Assembly: GCF_947497935.1 (NCBI RefSeq)
Contig: NZ_CANMIO010000015.1
Span: 46,229 to 110,228, forward strand
Length of the DNA stretch: 64,000 nt
Direction of reading: 5' to 3'
DNA from: an uncultured Shewanella sp.
GTDB lineage: Bacteria; Pseudomonadota; Gammaproteobacteria; Enterobacterales; Shewanellaceae
Shown here: one piece after another, positions 53,170-62,368 of the stretch
How positions within the stretch are numbered: position 1 is the stretch's first letter
Layout: each line of letters begins with the position of its first letter
Notes under the pieces: generated by a model
Database searches by the model: none
What the model was told of the DNA's origin: nothing
Seen by the model: only the letters and a program-made list of their open reading frames with translations
Made by a program: the position numbers and the translations under genes

Positions 53170-53870
53170 AATATTATCCTTAATATTTGCCTGTTATTAC
53201 CATTTACTGCAACGGCAAAGATATCACTTACTGCTTACCACTAAACTCTATCTATAAAAGAGTATTTAAGCTCTTGAGCTGCGCTTATTGCCACAAGTGC
53301 TGTATAAAAACTGATATCACTTAACGGAGATTAAAACTCAGTACAATTAACACAACGTAAAAACACAACGTAAAAACACAACGCAGCAAAAATCCCCATA
53401 AACGATAAGAGCAACCCCTGTATGACTTTTTATACAACTAAAAAGCTTACCCAATCCATAGTCAAACAAGAACAACCAATACTAAAACCACGTCCTCGAC
53501 ACACATTGAACCGCAAAAACCTGTGGATGTAACCCTAACCATTAATTGAAAAAGTCGTCAAAGTGACCGTACTTTTTTAACACTAAAAGACAAAGAAGGT
53601 AATAGTTACAAAGATAGAAGTCGGATAAGAGCCCGCGAGATCACTGCCAATATAAAGCTGAAACCAGCGCAATACCAAACCCAATTATTGCTGCGTAAAA
53701 AGGCAATATGAAATTGGAAAAATCACCGCTGTTGCCGGAAAAGATAATAAACTAACTAAATACTTACGCTAAATTCAGACTCTGACTGAAATAAGCAAAC
53801 CAATACTCTGGCAGGACAAATTTACCTGTCCCCGCAGCAACACAGTTGGTAACGGGGATTAAATACTGAC
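53170..53870. other. Region of decayed sequence
   Basis: About 700 AT-rich bases without an intact gene. The segment 53,500-53,720 reads, on the plus strand in two adjacent frames, as coding-like fragments (PVDVTLTIN, EKVVKVTVLF, then LTLKDKEGNSYKDRSRIRAREITANIKLKPAQ) separated by stop codons and a T6 run, which suggests a decayed gene. Confidence 0.45.
53500..53720 (+). pseudogene. Possible decayed gene fragment
   Basis: Fragments PVDVTLTIN, EKVVKVTVLF and LTLKDKEGNSYKDR follow each other on the plus strand in shifting frames around a TGA and a TTTTTT run. They look like beta-rich secreted or lipoprotein sequence, but I cannot name a family. Low confidence. Confidence 0.3.
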
Positions 53871-54380
53871 TTAAAATTGCTGATTTTCTATATCGATATA
53901 ATCTTTGCTTGCAAACTCTAAATGGATAAAGGCATTTTCACGGCCCAGCATTTTTTGTTCCAAATTAACAATGTCCCCGCTGGAATCGACTCCAACCCAA
54001 CGCTTGCCTTTACACTGTCCCTGCAGTACACATTGGTATGAACTTAGCTCAGCTGACGAGAATACTAAGGTTTGGTAACCACTACCAATAAGTGAGTTTT
54101 TGATATCGTTATAATCGCTTTTAAAACTAACGCCATGAGCCGAGTAGTAGTGAGTGGTCATAACAACTTTCACTAAGCCCTTTTCAGGAGTTTGAACTAG
54201 CTTATAAAGCTTAGCAATGGAATTGTTTTTGGGTAAATTATCCGTTTTAACTTCAGAGTAACTCAGTCGTTTGGTCACCTCACCATACTTAGTGATGTCC
54301 TCCCCCCAAGTAACTCCAAAAGGAGCCGATGCGGATACAGTCATCGGTGTTATCAGTAAAAGTAAACTAAGTAATTTCAT
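53871..54380 (-). CDS. Hypothetical secreted protein
   Basis: A 169-residue protein with a signal peptide (MKLLSLLLLI... ending TVSAS), so periplasmic. The mature part begins APFGVTWGEDITKYGEVTKR, a segment reminiscent of other small periplasmic proteins with a GxTWG-x-SxxD opening, and contains two close cysteines (SSYQCVLQGQCKGKRW) likely to form a disulfide. Function unknown. The start was set at MKLLSL; immediately before it lie nine G residues, which take the place of a Shine-Dalgarno sequence. This tract could change length by slippage. Confidence 0.75.
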   Translation of the reverse strand: MKLLSLLLLITPMTVSASAPFGVTWGEDITKYGEVTKRLSYSEVKTDNLPKNNSIAKLYKLVQTPEKGLVKVVMTTHYYSAHGVSFKSDYNDIKNSLIGSGYQTLVFSSAELSSYQCVLQGQCKGKRWVGVDSSGDIVNLEQKMLGRENAFIHLEFASKDYIDIENQQF

Positions 54381-54389
54381 CCCCCCCCC
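54381..54389 (-). promoter_or_regulatory. G9 homopolymer at the ribosome-binding site
   Basis: On the minus strand nine consecutive G immediately precede the ATG of the hypothetical secreted protein. Length change would shift Shine-Dalgarno spacing, so expression could vary between cells. Confidence 0.5.
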
Positions 54390-54996
54390 TATATTGTCAA
54401 AATTTTGGCGCATACTACCACCAAAGAGGTACCCATCAAAATACTAACATCACACAAATAAAAATTTTTAATAACAATGAGTAAGATTTCATATACCAAT
54501 TATTTTAGTCATCCCGCTCTCTAAAAAGAGCAAAAGTTGACGTCTAGCTCACTTAACTCAGCGCTTAGCTCTTTTTGTTCAACTTTTTAGGCTTCAAAGT
54601 GCTAAAAATGATTGCCATATAAATGACTAAACTCCAACAAAACCAGTTTATCAATATATAAGTTATTCCCTGCACAAAGCACATACAAAGCTAATAATTG
54701 ACATGAGTCGCCTCATCTTTCTGGTTACGTTTTTGTGCCAACTTGTTAGCCTCCTCACGAGCCTTTACGCTTCTTTAATCGCAGCCATTTAGCTTCTATT
54801 TTTTATCTAATGCTCCTAGCCTGCTGCGTTCAGCCCTTCTTTTCTCAAGCTTAAAACTTACTAACAATTCAAATGTTGACATTTTATGCCAATCCTAGAA
54901 GATAACTGGGTTAAAACTCATAATATGCTGGGTTGAGAATCATAATAAAAACCGTTAATAAAACGATAAAAGATTGACAAGGAAGAAAGGATAAAA
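54390..54996. other. Intergenic region with interleaved inverted repeats
   Basis: About 600 AT-rich bases upstream of the M13 peptidase gene. It holds two crossing inverted repeats at 54,521-54,590, described among the findings, and the divergent promoters. No gene was recognised. Confidence 0.5.
54521..54590. repeat. Two interleaved inverted repeats
   Basis: AAAAAGAGC (54,523-54,531) pairs with GCTCTTTTT (54,568-54,576), and AAAAGTTGA (54,532-54,540) pairs with TCAACTTTT (54,579-54,587). The order a-b-a'-b' is that of a pseudoknot. CTAAAAAG and CTTTTTAG form an outer alternative. Confidence 0.6.
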
Positions 54997-57075
54997 ATGA
55001 AAAAGTCACTAATAGCGATTGCCCTAGCAACTACCTTTTTAGGTGGCTGCGGCGCATCAGATGTAAACACTCAAGCTAAAGAAACCAAAACTGAAGTCAC
55101 TAAAAACGCCAATACTAAAGCCGAGTTAGGTAGCTTTGGTGTTGACTTAAGCGCTCGTAATGAAGCGGTTAAGCCTGGTGATGATTTCTTTATGTATGCT
55201 AGCGGCACTTGGTATGACAACTACGTAATGCCTGCTGATAAGACTCGTTTTGGCGCATTCACCGGTCTTGCTGAGCGCAGTGAGAAGCAAGTTAAAGAAA
55301 TTATCGATGACATCGCTAGCCGCAGTGACCTTAACGCTGAAGAGCAGTTAATCGCTGATTTTTATCAGGCTTATATGGATACAGATACCATTAATAAACT
55401 CGGTATCACTCCCATTCAAGGCACGCTAGACCAAATAGGTGCTATCAAGTCCACTGACGACTTAACGAAAATATTTGGCCAATCTTGGTTAACCGGTGCA
55501 AGCTCTCCAATTGGCGGTGGCATGTGGTTTAACCGCCTAGACCCAAATCAGTATGAGATGTCTATAGGCGCTGGCGGCTTAGGCTTACCGGACCGTTCTT
55601 ACTACCTTGAAGATGCCGAACGCTTCGTTAAGATCCGTGAAGCTTACGTCAGCCATATCGCTGAAATGCTCGCCTTTGCTGGCGTTAAAGATGGCCAAGC
55701 CCGCGCCGAGGCAATACTTGCGCTAGAGACCAAGATGGCTGAAGGCCAATGGCCACGTGAGAAACGTCGTAACCGCGACCTCACTCTAAACCAAGTAAAA
55801 CGCACCGATTTAGCCAAACAGTACCCTGGCTTTGATTGGGACGTTTACTTCGCCGAAACGGGTTATCAAGTCCCCCAGCTAAATATCTCACAGCCAGAGC
55901 CAGTTAAGGCAATGATTGACTTAGTCAATAAAGAACCTCTAAACGTTTGGCAGGATTACCTAACCTTCCACACAGTGAGCAACAACGCAGGTCTATTGTC
56001 TGAAGATATTTATGCAGCCAACTTTGGTTTTTACGGCAAAACCTTAAGTGGTCAGCAAGAGCCGCGCCCACGTTGGAAGCGGGCTATTTCAGAAATGTCT
56101 GGCACGCAATCTCTTGGTTTTGCCATCGGTAAAGTATATGTAGCGCGTTACTTCCCTGAGTCATCTAAACAGCAGATGGCAGAGCTAGTTGAAAACCTAC
56201 GCACGGCCATGGGGCAGCGTATTGACGGACTAGACTGGATGGGCGCTGAAACTAAGGTAAATGCCCACGCTAAACTTGCCGCATTTAACCCGAAAATTGG
56301 TTACCCTGATGTTTGGCAAGAGTTTGACGGCGTAGAGCTAACGGATAAGGACCTAGTTGGGAATATTCAAAACCTACGTCAGTTCTTTAAAGCCGATAGC
56401 GTTGCTAAAGAGCTTAAGAAAACTGACCGTAACCGTTGGGGCATGACGCCGCAGCGCGTTAATGCTTACTACAACAGCTCGTTTAACGAGATTGTTTTCC
56501 CAGCAGCGATTCTACAACCGCCATTTTTCGACCCAAACGCCGATCCAGCCGTTAACTACGGTGGTATTGGTGCGGTTATCGGCCATGAAATGGGTCACGG
56601 TTTTGATGACCAAGGTTCTAAGTCTGACGCCAATGGTATTCAACGCAACTGGTGGACAGATGCCGACCGCGCCGCATTTGAAGCCAAAGCCGACCAACTT
56701 GCCGCCCAATACAGCAAGTATGAGCCAATTCCTGAAAACTTCGTTAATGGCCGCAACAGCCTAGGCGAAAACATCGGTGATGTAGGTGGCCTTTCAATGG
56801 CTTACCACGCATACAAGCTGAGCCTTAACGGTAAAGAAGCGCCAGTGATTGATGGCGTAACAGGCGATCAGCGTTTCTTCCTTGCTTGGGCACAAGTATG
56901 GAAAGAGAAACGTACCGAACAAAGCATGCTAAACCAGTTACGTGCAGGTACTCATGCCCCTGGTCGTTACCGTGCTCAAGCACCGCGTAACCACGATGCT
57001 TGGTACAAGGCGTTTGACGTAAAACCAGGTGACGAGCTGTATCTTCCTGAAGATCAACGCGTTCGTATCTGGTAA
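54997..57075 (+). CDS. M13 family zinc metallopeptidase (PepO/neprilysin type), lipoprotein
   Basis: A 692-residue endopeptidase of family M13. A lipoprotein signal with lipobox LGGC (Cys at residue 18) anchors it in the envelope, followed by an acidic linker. The zincin motif HEMGH (530-534) and the third-ligand motif ENIGD (591-595) are present, plus NAYYNSSFNEIVFPAAIL upstream and the family C-terminal RVRIW, lacking the Cys seen in animal neprilysins. Such enzymes degrade oligopeptides. GAAAGGA ribosome site before ATG; long transcript ends at a strong terminator. Confidence 0.95.
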   Translation: MKKSLIAIALATTFLGGCGASDVNTQAKETKTEVTKNANTKAELGSFGVDLSARNEAVKPGDDFFMYASGTWYDNYVMPADKTRFGAFTGLAERSEKQVKEIIDDIASRSDLNAEEQLIADFYQAYMDTDTINKLGITPIQGTLDQIGAIKSTDDLTKIFGQSWLTGASSPIGGGMWFNRLDPNQYEMSIGAGGLGLPDRSYYLEDAERFVKIREAYVSHIAEMLAFAGVKDGQARAEAILALETKMAEGQWPREKRRNRDLTLNQVKRTDLAKQYPGFDWDVYFAETGYQVPQLNISQPEPVKAMIDLVNKEPLNVWQDYLTFHTVSNNAGLLSEDIYAANFGFYGKTLSGQQEPRPRWKRAISEMSGTQSLGFAIGKVYVARYFPESSKQQMAELVENLRTAMGQRIDGLDWMGAETKVNAHAKLAAFNPKIGYPDVWQEFDGVELTDKDLVGNIQNLRQFFKADSVAKELKKTDRNRWGMTPQRVNAYYNSSFNEIVFPAAILQPPFFDPNADPAVNYGGIGAVIGHEMGHGFDDQGSKSDANGIQRNWWTDADRAAFEAKADQLAAQYSKYEPIPENFVNGRNSLGENIGDVGGLSMAYHAYKLSLNGKEAPVIDGVTGDQRFFLAWAQVWKEKRTEQSMLNQLRAGTHAPGRYRAQAPRNHDAWYKAFDVKPGDELYLPEDQRVRIW

Positions 57076-57102
57076 TAGGCAAACTCATGTAGCCTAACCT
57101 TG

Positions 57103-57134
57103 AATGCCAGTCAGCTTGCTGACTGGCATTTTTT
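57103..57134 (+). terminator. Terminator of the M13 peptidase gene
   Basis: AATGCCAGTCAGC/GCTGACTGGCATT followed by TTTT, 28 bases after the stop. Confidence 0.93.
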
Positions 57135-57327
57135 ATTACGAATCTTTTATTGCGAATCTTTTATTCCTAAGCCATCTCAATCAGATTAAAGGGTTATATC
57201 TGTAGATTCATTTAGGGGTTTTAAAAAGTTAATTAAACCCGATATCTATATTGTTAAGCCTGAACGAATAAGCAGGTAAGCGACTCAATCCCCCTAATTG
57301 ACAGAACTTTTACCGATAGGATTTATG

Positions 57328-58185
57328 ATGAAAAACCAATACACACCAGCAAAAGTTTGGGCCATGGATAATGAGAATGGTGGCGAATGGGCCAGCATAA
57401 ATCGGCCCGATTCAGGAGCTAGGCATGAGCAAGTATTGCCTATCGGTAAGCACCCATTGCAACTGCACTCTTTAGCTACTCCCAATGGCCAGAAAGTCAC
57501 CATCATGCTTGAGGAACTGCTAGCAAAAGGCGTAGCGGACGCTGAGTATGACGCTTATAAAATCAATATCAGCGAGAGTGAGCAGTTCTCCTCCGGCTTT
57601 GTTCAGCTCAACCCAAACTCGAAAATCCCTGCGCTAATTGATAATTCAACCGACATGCCAGTTCGGGTATTTGAGTCAGGTAACATCTTGCTTTATTTAG
57701 CCGAGAAGTTTGGACACTTTTTGCCAAAAGAAATAGCAGCTAAAACTGAAGTGTTGAACTGGCTATTCTGGCTACAGGGCTCCGCGCCCTACCTTGGTGG
57801 CGGATTTGGCCATTTCTATGCCTACGCACCAGAAAAGTTTGAGTATCCGATCAATCGTTTCGCTATGGAAGCTAAACGCCAACTCGACGTACTCGATAAG
57901 CAGCTAGCCAATAATGAGTTTATCGGTGGCAGTGAATACAGCATTGCCGACATCGCTATCTGGCCTTGGTACGGCAATCTAGTGCTTGGTAACTTGTACG
58001 ATGCCGCTGAGTTTTTAGATGTATCAAGCTACAAACACTTGCAACGCTGGGCAAAACAGATAAGCGAGCGCGACGCAGTTAAACGCGGCCGTATAGTTAA
58101 CCGCTCATGGGGTGAAGAGTGGGAGCAATTAGCTGAACGCCATAGCGCAGCAGACATCGATGCGGTGCTAAGTAAAAAGCCGTAG
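57328..58185 (+). CDS. yghU: Glutathione-dependent disulfide-bond oxidoreductase YghU
   Basis: A 285-residue glutathione S-transferase-like protein of the Nu class, closely resembling E. coli YghU over its length: PAKVWAMDNENGGEWASINRP, LPIGKHPLQLHSLATPNGQK, VTIMLEELLAKGV, GFVQLNPNSKIPALID, YLAEKFGHFLPKE, GSAPYLGGGFGHFYAYAP and YSIADIAIWPW. It reduces disulfides using two bound glutathiones. I used the second of two adjacent ATGs because AGGA lies 6 bases before it. Cytoplasmic. A terminator follows. Confidence 0.93.
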   Translation: MKNQYTPAKVWAMDNENGGEWASINRPDSGARHEQVLPIGKHPLQLHSLATPNGQKVTIMLEELLAKGVADAEYDAYKINISESEQFSSGFVQLNPNSKIPALIDNSTDMPVRVFESGNILLYLAEKFGHFLPKEIAAKTEVLNWLFWLQGSAPYLGGGFGHFYAYAPEKFEYPINRFAMEAKRQLDVLDKQLANNEFIGGSEYSIADIAIWPWYGNLVLGNLYDAAEFLDVSSYKHLQRWAKQISERDAVKRGRIVNRSWGEEWEQLAERHSAADIDAVLSKKP

Positions 58186-58206
58186 CCTTGCCATCATAAT
58201 AAACTA

Positions 58207-58244
58207 GAAAAGGCGTGAGTGACCTAACTCTCGACGCCTTTTTT
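58207..58244. terminator. Terminator after yghU
   Basis: AAAAGGCG/CGCCTTTTTT hairpin with a partly paired interior loop, between yghU and the convergent cupin gene. Confidence 0.8.
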
Positions 58245-58249
58245 GATAA

Positions 58250-58738
58250 CTAGCTGCCTACACCACAGCGGCTTAAACGCTTAATCACTTCTTCGTGCTG
58301 CGGGTAATCATTGAGTAAGGTTTCTTGGCTAAATAGCTCAAAGTCATCGAAGGTAAAACCAGGGGACACCATACAACCCACCAAAGAAAAACCTGGCTTA
58401 TTCATTGCCGAGCCAAAGATGCAGCCTTTTGGCACTAAAAACTGTGGTCGCTCACCAGCCGCTAAATCAAGACCAAGCTGCGCGGTAGTTAACTTGCCCT
58501 GTTCATCAATCATATAAATCGTTAATGACTCACCGGCGTGGAAGTACCACATCTCATCAGCGGTTAAGCGATGAAAGTTCGATACCTCACCGGTGCGCAG
58601 CAAAAAATAAATACTAGTCCAAAGCGCACGCGTATCGTCGAAGCTTTGGTCTGAGCGATAAGACGAACGAAAGTAGCCACCTTCAACATGTTGTTCTAAT
58701 TCTAGGTGTTCAATAAAGTATTCAGCGGTTTGCATCAA
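58250..58738 (-). CDS. DUF985 cupin-domain protein
   Basis: A 162-residue single-domain cupin of the DUF985 (Cupin_5) family. Visible: FIEHLELEQHVEGGYFRSSYRS near the start, TSIYFLLRTGEVSNFHRLTADEMWYFHAGESLTIYMID (the first cupin motif with His and Glu metal ligands), FLVPKGCIFGSAM and GCMVSPGFTFDDFELFS. The cytoplasmic beta-barrel probably binds a metal or small ligand; no reaction is known for the family. Converges with yghU. Confidence 0.85.
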   Translation of the reverse strand: MMQTAEYFIEHLELEQHVEGGYFRSSYRSDQSFDDTRALWTSIYFLLRTGEVSNFHRLTADEMWYFHAGESLTIYMIDEQGKLTTAQLGLDLAAGERPQFLVPKGCIFGSAMNKPGFSLVGCMVSPGFTFDDFELFSQETLLNDYPQHEEVIKRLSRCGVGS

Positions 58739-58897
58739 AAGACCTTTCTAATTTTAATATGGTGGATGTTTAGGTTGAATAGCACTGTTTGGTAGGGAAC
58801 ATTTCTATCCATAAATTCGCGCAGAAGTATAGTCCAGCCTTAGTTAAAAGATTGCGAGCAGAATTAAAGTTTCTTGTTTGCGTCTGCTAAACGCCAT

Positions 58898-58929
58898 AAA
58901 AAAGCCCAAGCTAATCCAGCTTGGGCTTC
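58898..58929 (-). terminator. Terminator of the small hypothetical gene
   Basis: AAGCCCAAGCT/AGCTTGGGCTT followed by T6 on the minus strand, 23 bases after the stop codon at 58,952. Confidence 0.9.
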
Positions 58930-58951
58930 AATAGTTATCATGATGATAAGT

Positions 58952-59206
58952 TTAGTGTTTGCCAGTCACGCCATCACGTACCATATCTTTACCTGTCTCA
59001 TACACTTCATCAGTTACCCAGCGAGCGTGTAACAGCTTGTGATTATTATCAAACACGGCGACGAAGTGGCGACCATCGGCGTTATTAGTAGCCATACCCA
59101 CACCAGCAACGCCTTCAAGGCCTAGACCGCCGGTTTCAATCGACACTAATAAACGTCTTAGATCGTCCAAATTATCGATAACTTTTTGCTCACTACTCAT
59201 TTTCAA
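58952..59206 (-). CDS. Hypothetical small protein
   Basis: An 84-residue protein of unknown family. Visible: a helix VIDNLDDLRRLLVSIETGG, a glycine-rich turn LGLEGVAGVGMAT and beta segments GRHFVAVFDNNHKLLHARWV, then a charged tail. It has no signal peptide and is probably cytoplasmic. Two start codons two residues apart are possible. Monocistronic with its own terminator. Resembles small uncharacterised proteins of Shewanella and relatives. Confidence 0.7.
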   Translation of the reverse strand: MKMSSEQKVIDNLDDLRRLLVSIETGGLGLEGVAGVGMATNNADGRHFVAVFDNNHKLLHARWVTDEVYETGKDMVRDGVTGKH

Positions 59207-59496
59207 TACTCTTGTGTTCGTTACTTAGCAAATGGGGCATAAAGCCCAAAGCTCACTATGGGCGTACTGTACAGAACCTAGCTACTGATGAAAAGACTGT
59301 AAAATGAATAAGCCAATTAATGCGGCTTATCTGCCAATAAGAAACCTCGCCCTACACTGCTGACGGTAATTTAAGCGACAGCTTATTTAGTCTATTAGCT
59401 TGGTCACAAATTGCGGCATATTTTCTTAAACTTAAGCGACCTCATGTAATACTCCGCGAAAAGCCCCTATACACATAAAAAGATGGATGCACCAAG

Positions 59497-60861
59497 ATGT
59501 CTGAGATTAAATTTGCAATTCTAGGACAATACTTTCATTGCCCAGTAAAAGGTGAGTTTGAGTACGCACAAAAGGCGCTAATTCAGGTTAATAGCCAAGG
59601 CACTATAGTTTCGATAATGACCGAGTCTGATGCAGATTTCCAAGCCCAAGTCAGCGCATTATCCAACAGCAATCAGCTAATCGAACTCTCTTCAACTCAA
59701 TATTTAATGCCTGGCATGGTCGATTTGCACGTGCATGCGCCGCAATTCCCTCAAGCCGGTAAAGGCCTAGACCTACCGCTGTACGATTGGCTACAAGACT
59801 ATACCTTCCCGCTAGAAGCCAAATTTGCTGACATGGATTTTACTAAGCAGATCTATCCAAGCCTAGTTAAGTCACTACTAGCTAACGGCACCACCAGCGC
59901 GGTCTATTTTGCTACTATTCATAAAGACAGCTCTGTCGAACTCGCTCGCGAATGTTTAAAGCAAGGTCAGCGTGGCTTTATCGGCAAAGTCAATATGGAT
60001 GAAGCCAGCCAATGTCCACCATTTTATATTGAAGCATCGACCACTGACGCCCTAATCGAAACCGAAGACTTTATTCAGCAGGTTATGCAGCTTGAAGGCA
60101 ATGAGCACAGACTGGTATCGCCAGTGGTTACCCCACGCTTTGTGCCAAGCTGCACCAGCGAGATGCTGCAAGGCTTAGGCGAACTTGTACAAAAGTACCA
60201 GTGCCATGTACAAACCCACTGCTCAGAAAGCGATTGGGCTCGAGATTACAGTCAAGAGAAGTACGGCAAGACCGATGTTGAGATCTATAATGATTTTGGC
60301 CTCATGACCAACAAGACTATTTTGGCGCACTCGATATTTTTAACCCCGAATGATCATCAGGTGATTAAGGCTACAGGCGCAAGTATCGCTCACTGCCCGC
60401 TATCAAATATGTATTTTGCCAATGCCGCGATGCAAACCCGTGAAATTTTAGATAACGAGCTAAAATGCGGTCTAGGTAGCGACTTAGCCGGCGCACCAAT
60501 CCCATCGATATTCCACACCTGTCTAGACGCGGTGAACCACTCTCGCGTACGTGAAGATGGTACATCGACTTACTTGCCTGCAGATACTCGCGGTGAAAGC
60601 GGCAGTCGTATTTCATTCTTAGAGTCTTACTGGATGGCAACCGTAGGCGGCGGACAAGCAATCGATGCCAAAGTGGGTTTGTTCCAACCAGGGTTTGAGT
60701 TTGATGCCTTAGTGGTTGATACCGCAGTTGATGACAGCAATATCTTTATTCTTGATGAGATGGACAGCGCGAAAGACAAGCTTGAGAAAATCATCACCCT
60801 CAACAGCCGTCAAAATATCCGTAAGGTTTGGGTGAAAGGTCAGTTGGTGGTAGAGAAGTAA
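59497..60861 (+). CDS. guaD: Guanine deaminase
   Basis: A 454-residue zinc amidohydrolase that deaminates guanine to xanthine. Visible: PGMVDLHVHAPQFPQAGKGLDLPLYDWLQDYTFPLE (metal site and specificity loop of guanine deaminase), HCSESDWARDYS, ILAHSIFLT and CGLGSDLAGAP. It is followed by a strong terminator and a convergent purine permease gene of the guanine/hypoxanthine type, so the pair likely serves guanine uptake and salvage. No purine riboswitch was seen in the upstream 290 bases. Confidence 0.95.
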   Translation: MSEIKFAILGQYFHCPVKGEFEYAQKALIQVNSQGTIVSIMTESDADFQAQVSALSNSNQLIELSSTQYLMPGMVDLHVHAPQFPQAGKGLDLPLYDWLQDYTFPLEAKFADMDFTKQIYPSLVKSLLANGTTSAVYFATIHKDSSVELARECLKQGQRGFIGKVNMDEASQCPPFYIEASTTDALIETEDFIQQVMQLEGNEHRLVSPVVTPRFVPSCTSEMLQGLGELVQKYQCHVQTHCSESDWARDYSQEKYGKTDVEIYNDFGLMTNKTILAHSIFLTPNDHQVIKATGASIAHCPLSNMYFANAAMQTREILDNELKCGLGSDLAGAPIPSIFHTCLDAVNHSRVREDGTSTYLPADTRGESGSRISFLESYWMATVGGGQAIDAKVGLFQPGFEFDALVVDTAVDDSNIFILDEMDSAKDKLEKIITLNSRQNIRKVWVKGQLVVEK

Positions 60862-60890
60862 ATCGCTAGCGTTGTAACTTTAGCCATATA

Positions 60891-60926
60891 AAAAAGGCTC
60901 AGAAGGTAATCCTTTTGAGCCTTTTT
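60891..60926. terminator. Terminator between guaD and the purine permease
   Basis: AAAAAGGCTCA-AAGG/CCTT-TGAGCCTTTTT hairpin with one mismatch, between convergent genes. Confidence 0.88.
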
Positions 60927-60982
60927 GTTAACTTATCTAATATCAATATCCGAGCTGTGGACGCAATATTAATTGCCCGATA

Positions 60983-62368
60983 TTAATGCCCATCAACAAA
61001 GGCAAATTTGAAAACAAACAATAATGCCACTATCGCCACACCAGGGTGGATTTCACGCCAGCGATTGGTGCCCACTTTTAGCACGCAGTAAGTAATAAAA
61101 CCTGCAGCTACGCCTTCTGTAATCGAGAAGGTAAATGGCATCATCACTGCGGTAATAAAGGCTGGAGCCGACTCGGTTAAGTCTTTACCGTCAATTTTTG
61201 CAAGCTCTGATGACATCAAAATACCCACATAAACTAGCGCGCCAGCAACCGCATAACCCGGTACCATTGCCGCTAGTGGTGAGAAGAAGATCACCAAAAT
61301 AAACAGTAGTCCTACAACAATCGCAGTCAAGCCAGTGCGGCCACCCGCGGCAACACCCGCAGAGCTTTCGATATAAGCAGTAACTGTTGATGTGCCCATG
61401 TAAGCGCCCACAACTGAGGTTGCAGAGTCGGTCATTAACGCCTGTTTCATGCGTGGGAAACGACCGCGTTTGTCGGTAAAGCCACACTTTTCTGTAACGC
61501 CAATCATAGTGCCTGAGCTATCAAATAGGCTCACTAAGGCAAACGAGAAAATCACTCCCATTAGCGCCACATCAAGTGAACCAGCAAGATCTAGCTGGCC
61601 AAAAGTATTAGCGATACTTGGCGGCATAGACACAATGCCGGTGTACTCGATATCGCCCATTAAGGCCGCGATAGCCGTCACGATAGCAATCGATACCAGC
61701 ACAGCTGAATGAATACCACGAGAGGCTAGAATGACAATAATAAAGAAGCCTAAAGCGCCGAGCACACATTGTAGTGAGCTTAGGTCACCCACAGTAATCA
61801 TGGTTGCAGGGCTTGCAACTACAATACCGGCATTAGTAAAGCCAACCATGGCGATTAGCAAACCAATACCACTTGGAATACCGATGCGTAAACATTTTGG
61901 GATATTGGTTAAGATCCACGAACGGATCCCTAATAGCGACACTATTGCAAAACAAACGGCGCCCCAAAAAATGGTGCCCATACCGATTTGCCAGCTTACT
62001 CCCATGCCCACTACCACAGAAAAGGCAAAAAACGCATTCAGTCCCATTGCTGGAGCCAACGCAATCGGCAGATTGGCAATCAATCCCATGCCGATACAGC
62101 CGATAGCACTGATCATACAGGTCACCACGAATACCGCGCTGGCATCCATACCTGCTGCAGATAGAATTTGTGGATTCACGAACACGATATACACCATGGT
62201 CATAAAGGTGGTGATACCAGCAATCACCTCAGTTGAGACTGTAGTGTTATGGGCTGACAGTTTAAAAAAGCGCTCTAACACACCCGGCTTTGCAGGCATA
62301 TCGCTAGAACTTGCTGCTGTATTAGCAGCTTTTACATCGCTGTGCGGTGTATTACTTGGCGTACTCAT
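60983..62368 (-). CDS. NCS2-family guanine/hypoxanthine permease
   Basis: A 461-residue integral membrane transporter of the NCS2 (AzgA-like) family with about 14 helices. Features: ITTFMTMVYIVFVNPQIL (first helix pair), ALAPAMGLNAFFAFSVV (conserved QH-region equivalent), IGVTEKCGFTDKRGRFPRMKQALMTDS and TSTVTAYIESSAGVAAGGRTGLTA (family signature). It resembles the GhxP/GhxQ branch that imports hypoxanthine and guanine with protons. Start was set at MSTPSNT; the frame extends upstream with no ribosome site. It is convergent with guaD, which uses the imported guanine. Confidence 0.9.
   Translation of the reverse strand: MSTPSNTPHSDVKAANTAASSSDMPAKPGVLERFFKLSAHNTTVSTEVIAGITTFMTMVYIVFVNPQILSAAGMDASAVFVVTCMISAIGCIGMGLIANLPIALAPAMGLNAFFAFSVVVGMGVSWQIGMGTIFWGAVCFAIVSLLGIRSWILTNIPKCLRIGIPSGIGLLIAMVGFTNAGIVVASPATMITVGDLSSLQCVLGALGFFIIVILASRGIHSAVLVSIAIVTAIAALMGDIEYTGIVSMPPSIANTFGQLDLAGSLDVALMGVIFSFALVSLFDSSGTMIGVTEKCGFTDKRGRFPRMKQALMTDSATSVVGAYMGTSTVTAYIESSAGVAAGGRTGLTAIVVGLLFILVIFFSPLAAMVPGYAVAGALVYVGILMSSELAKIDGKDLTESAPAFITAVMMPFTFSITEGVAAGFITYCVLKVGTNRWREIHPGVAIVALLFVFKFAFVDGH

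Noticed and set aside
59207..59496. A purine riboswitch upstream of guaD.
   Set aside because: None of the conserved loop sequences of the purine aptamer are visible on the plus strand.
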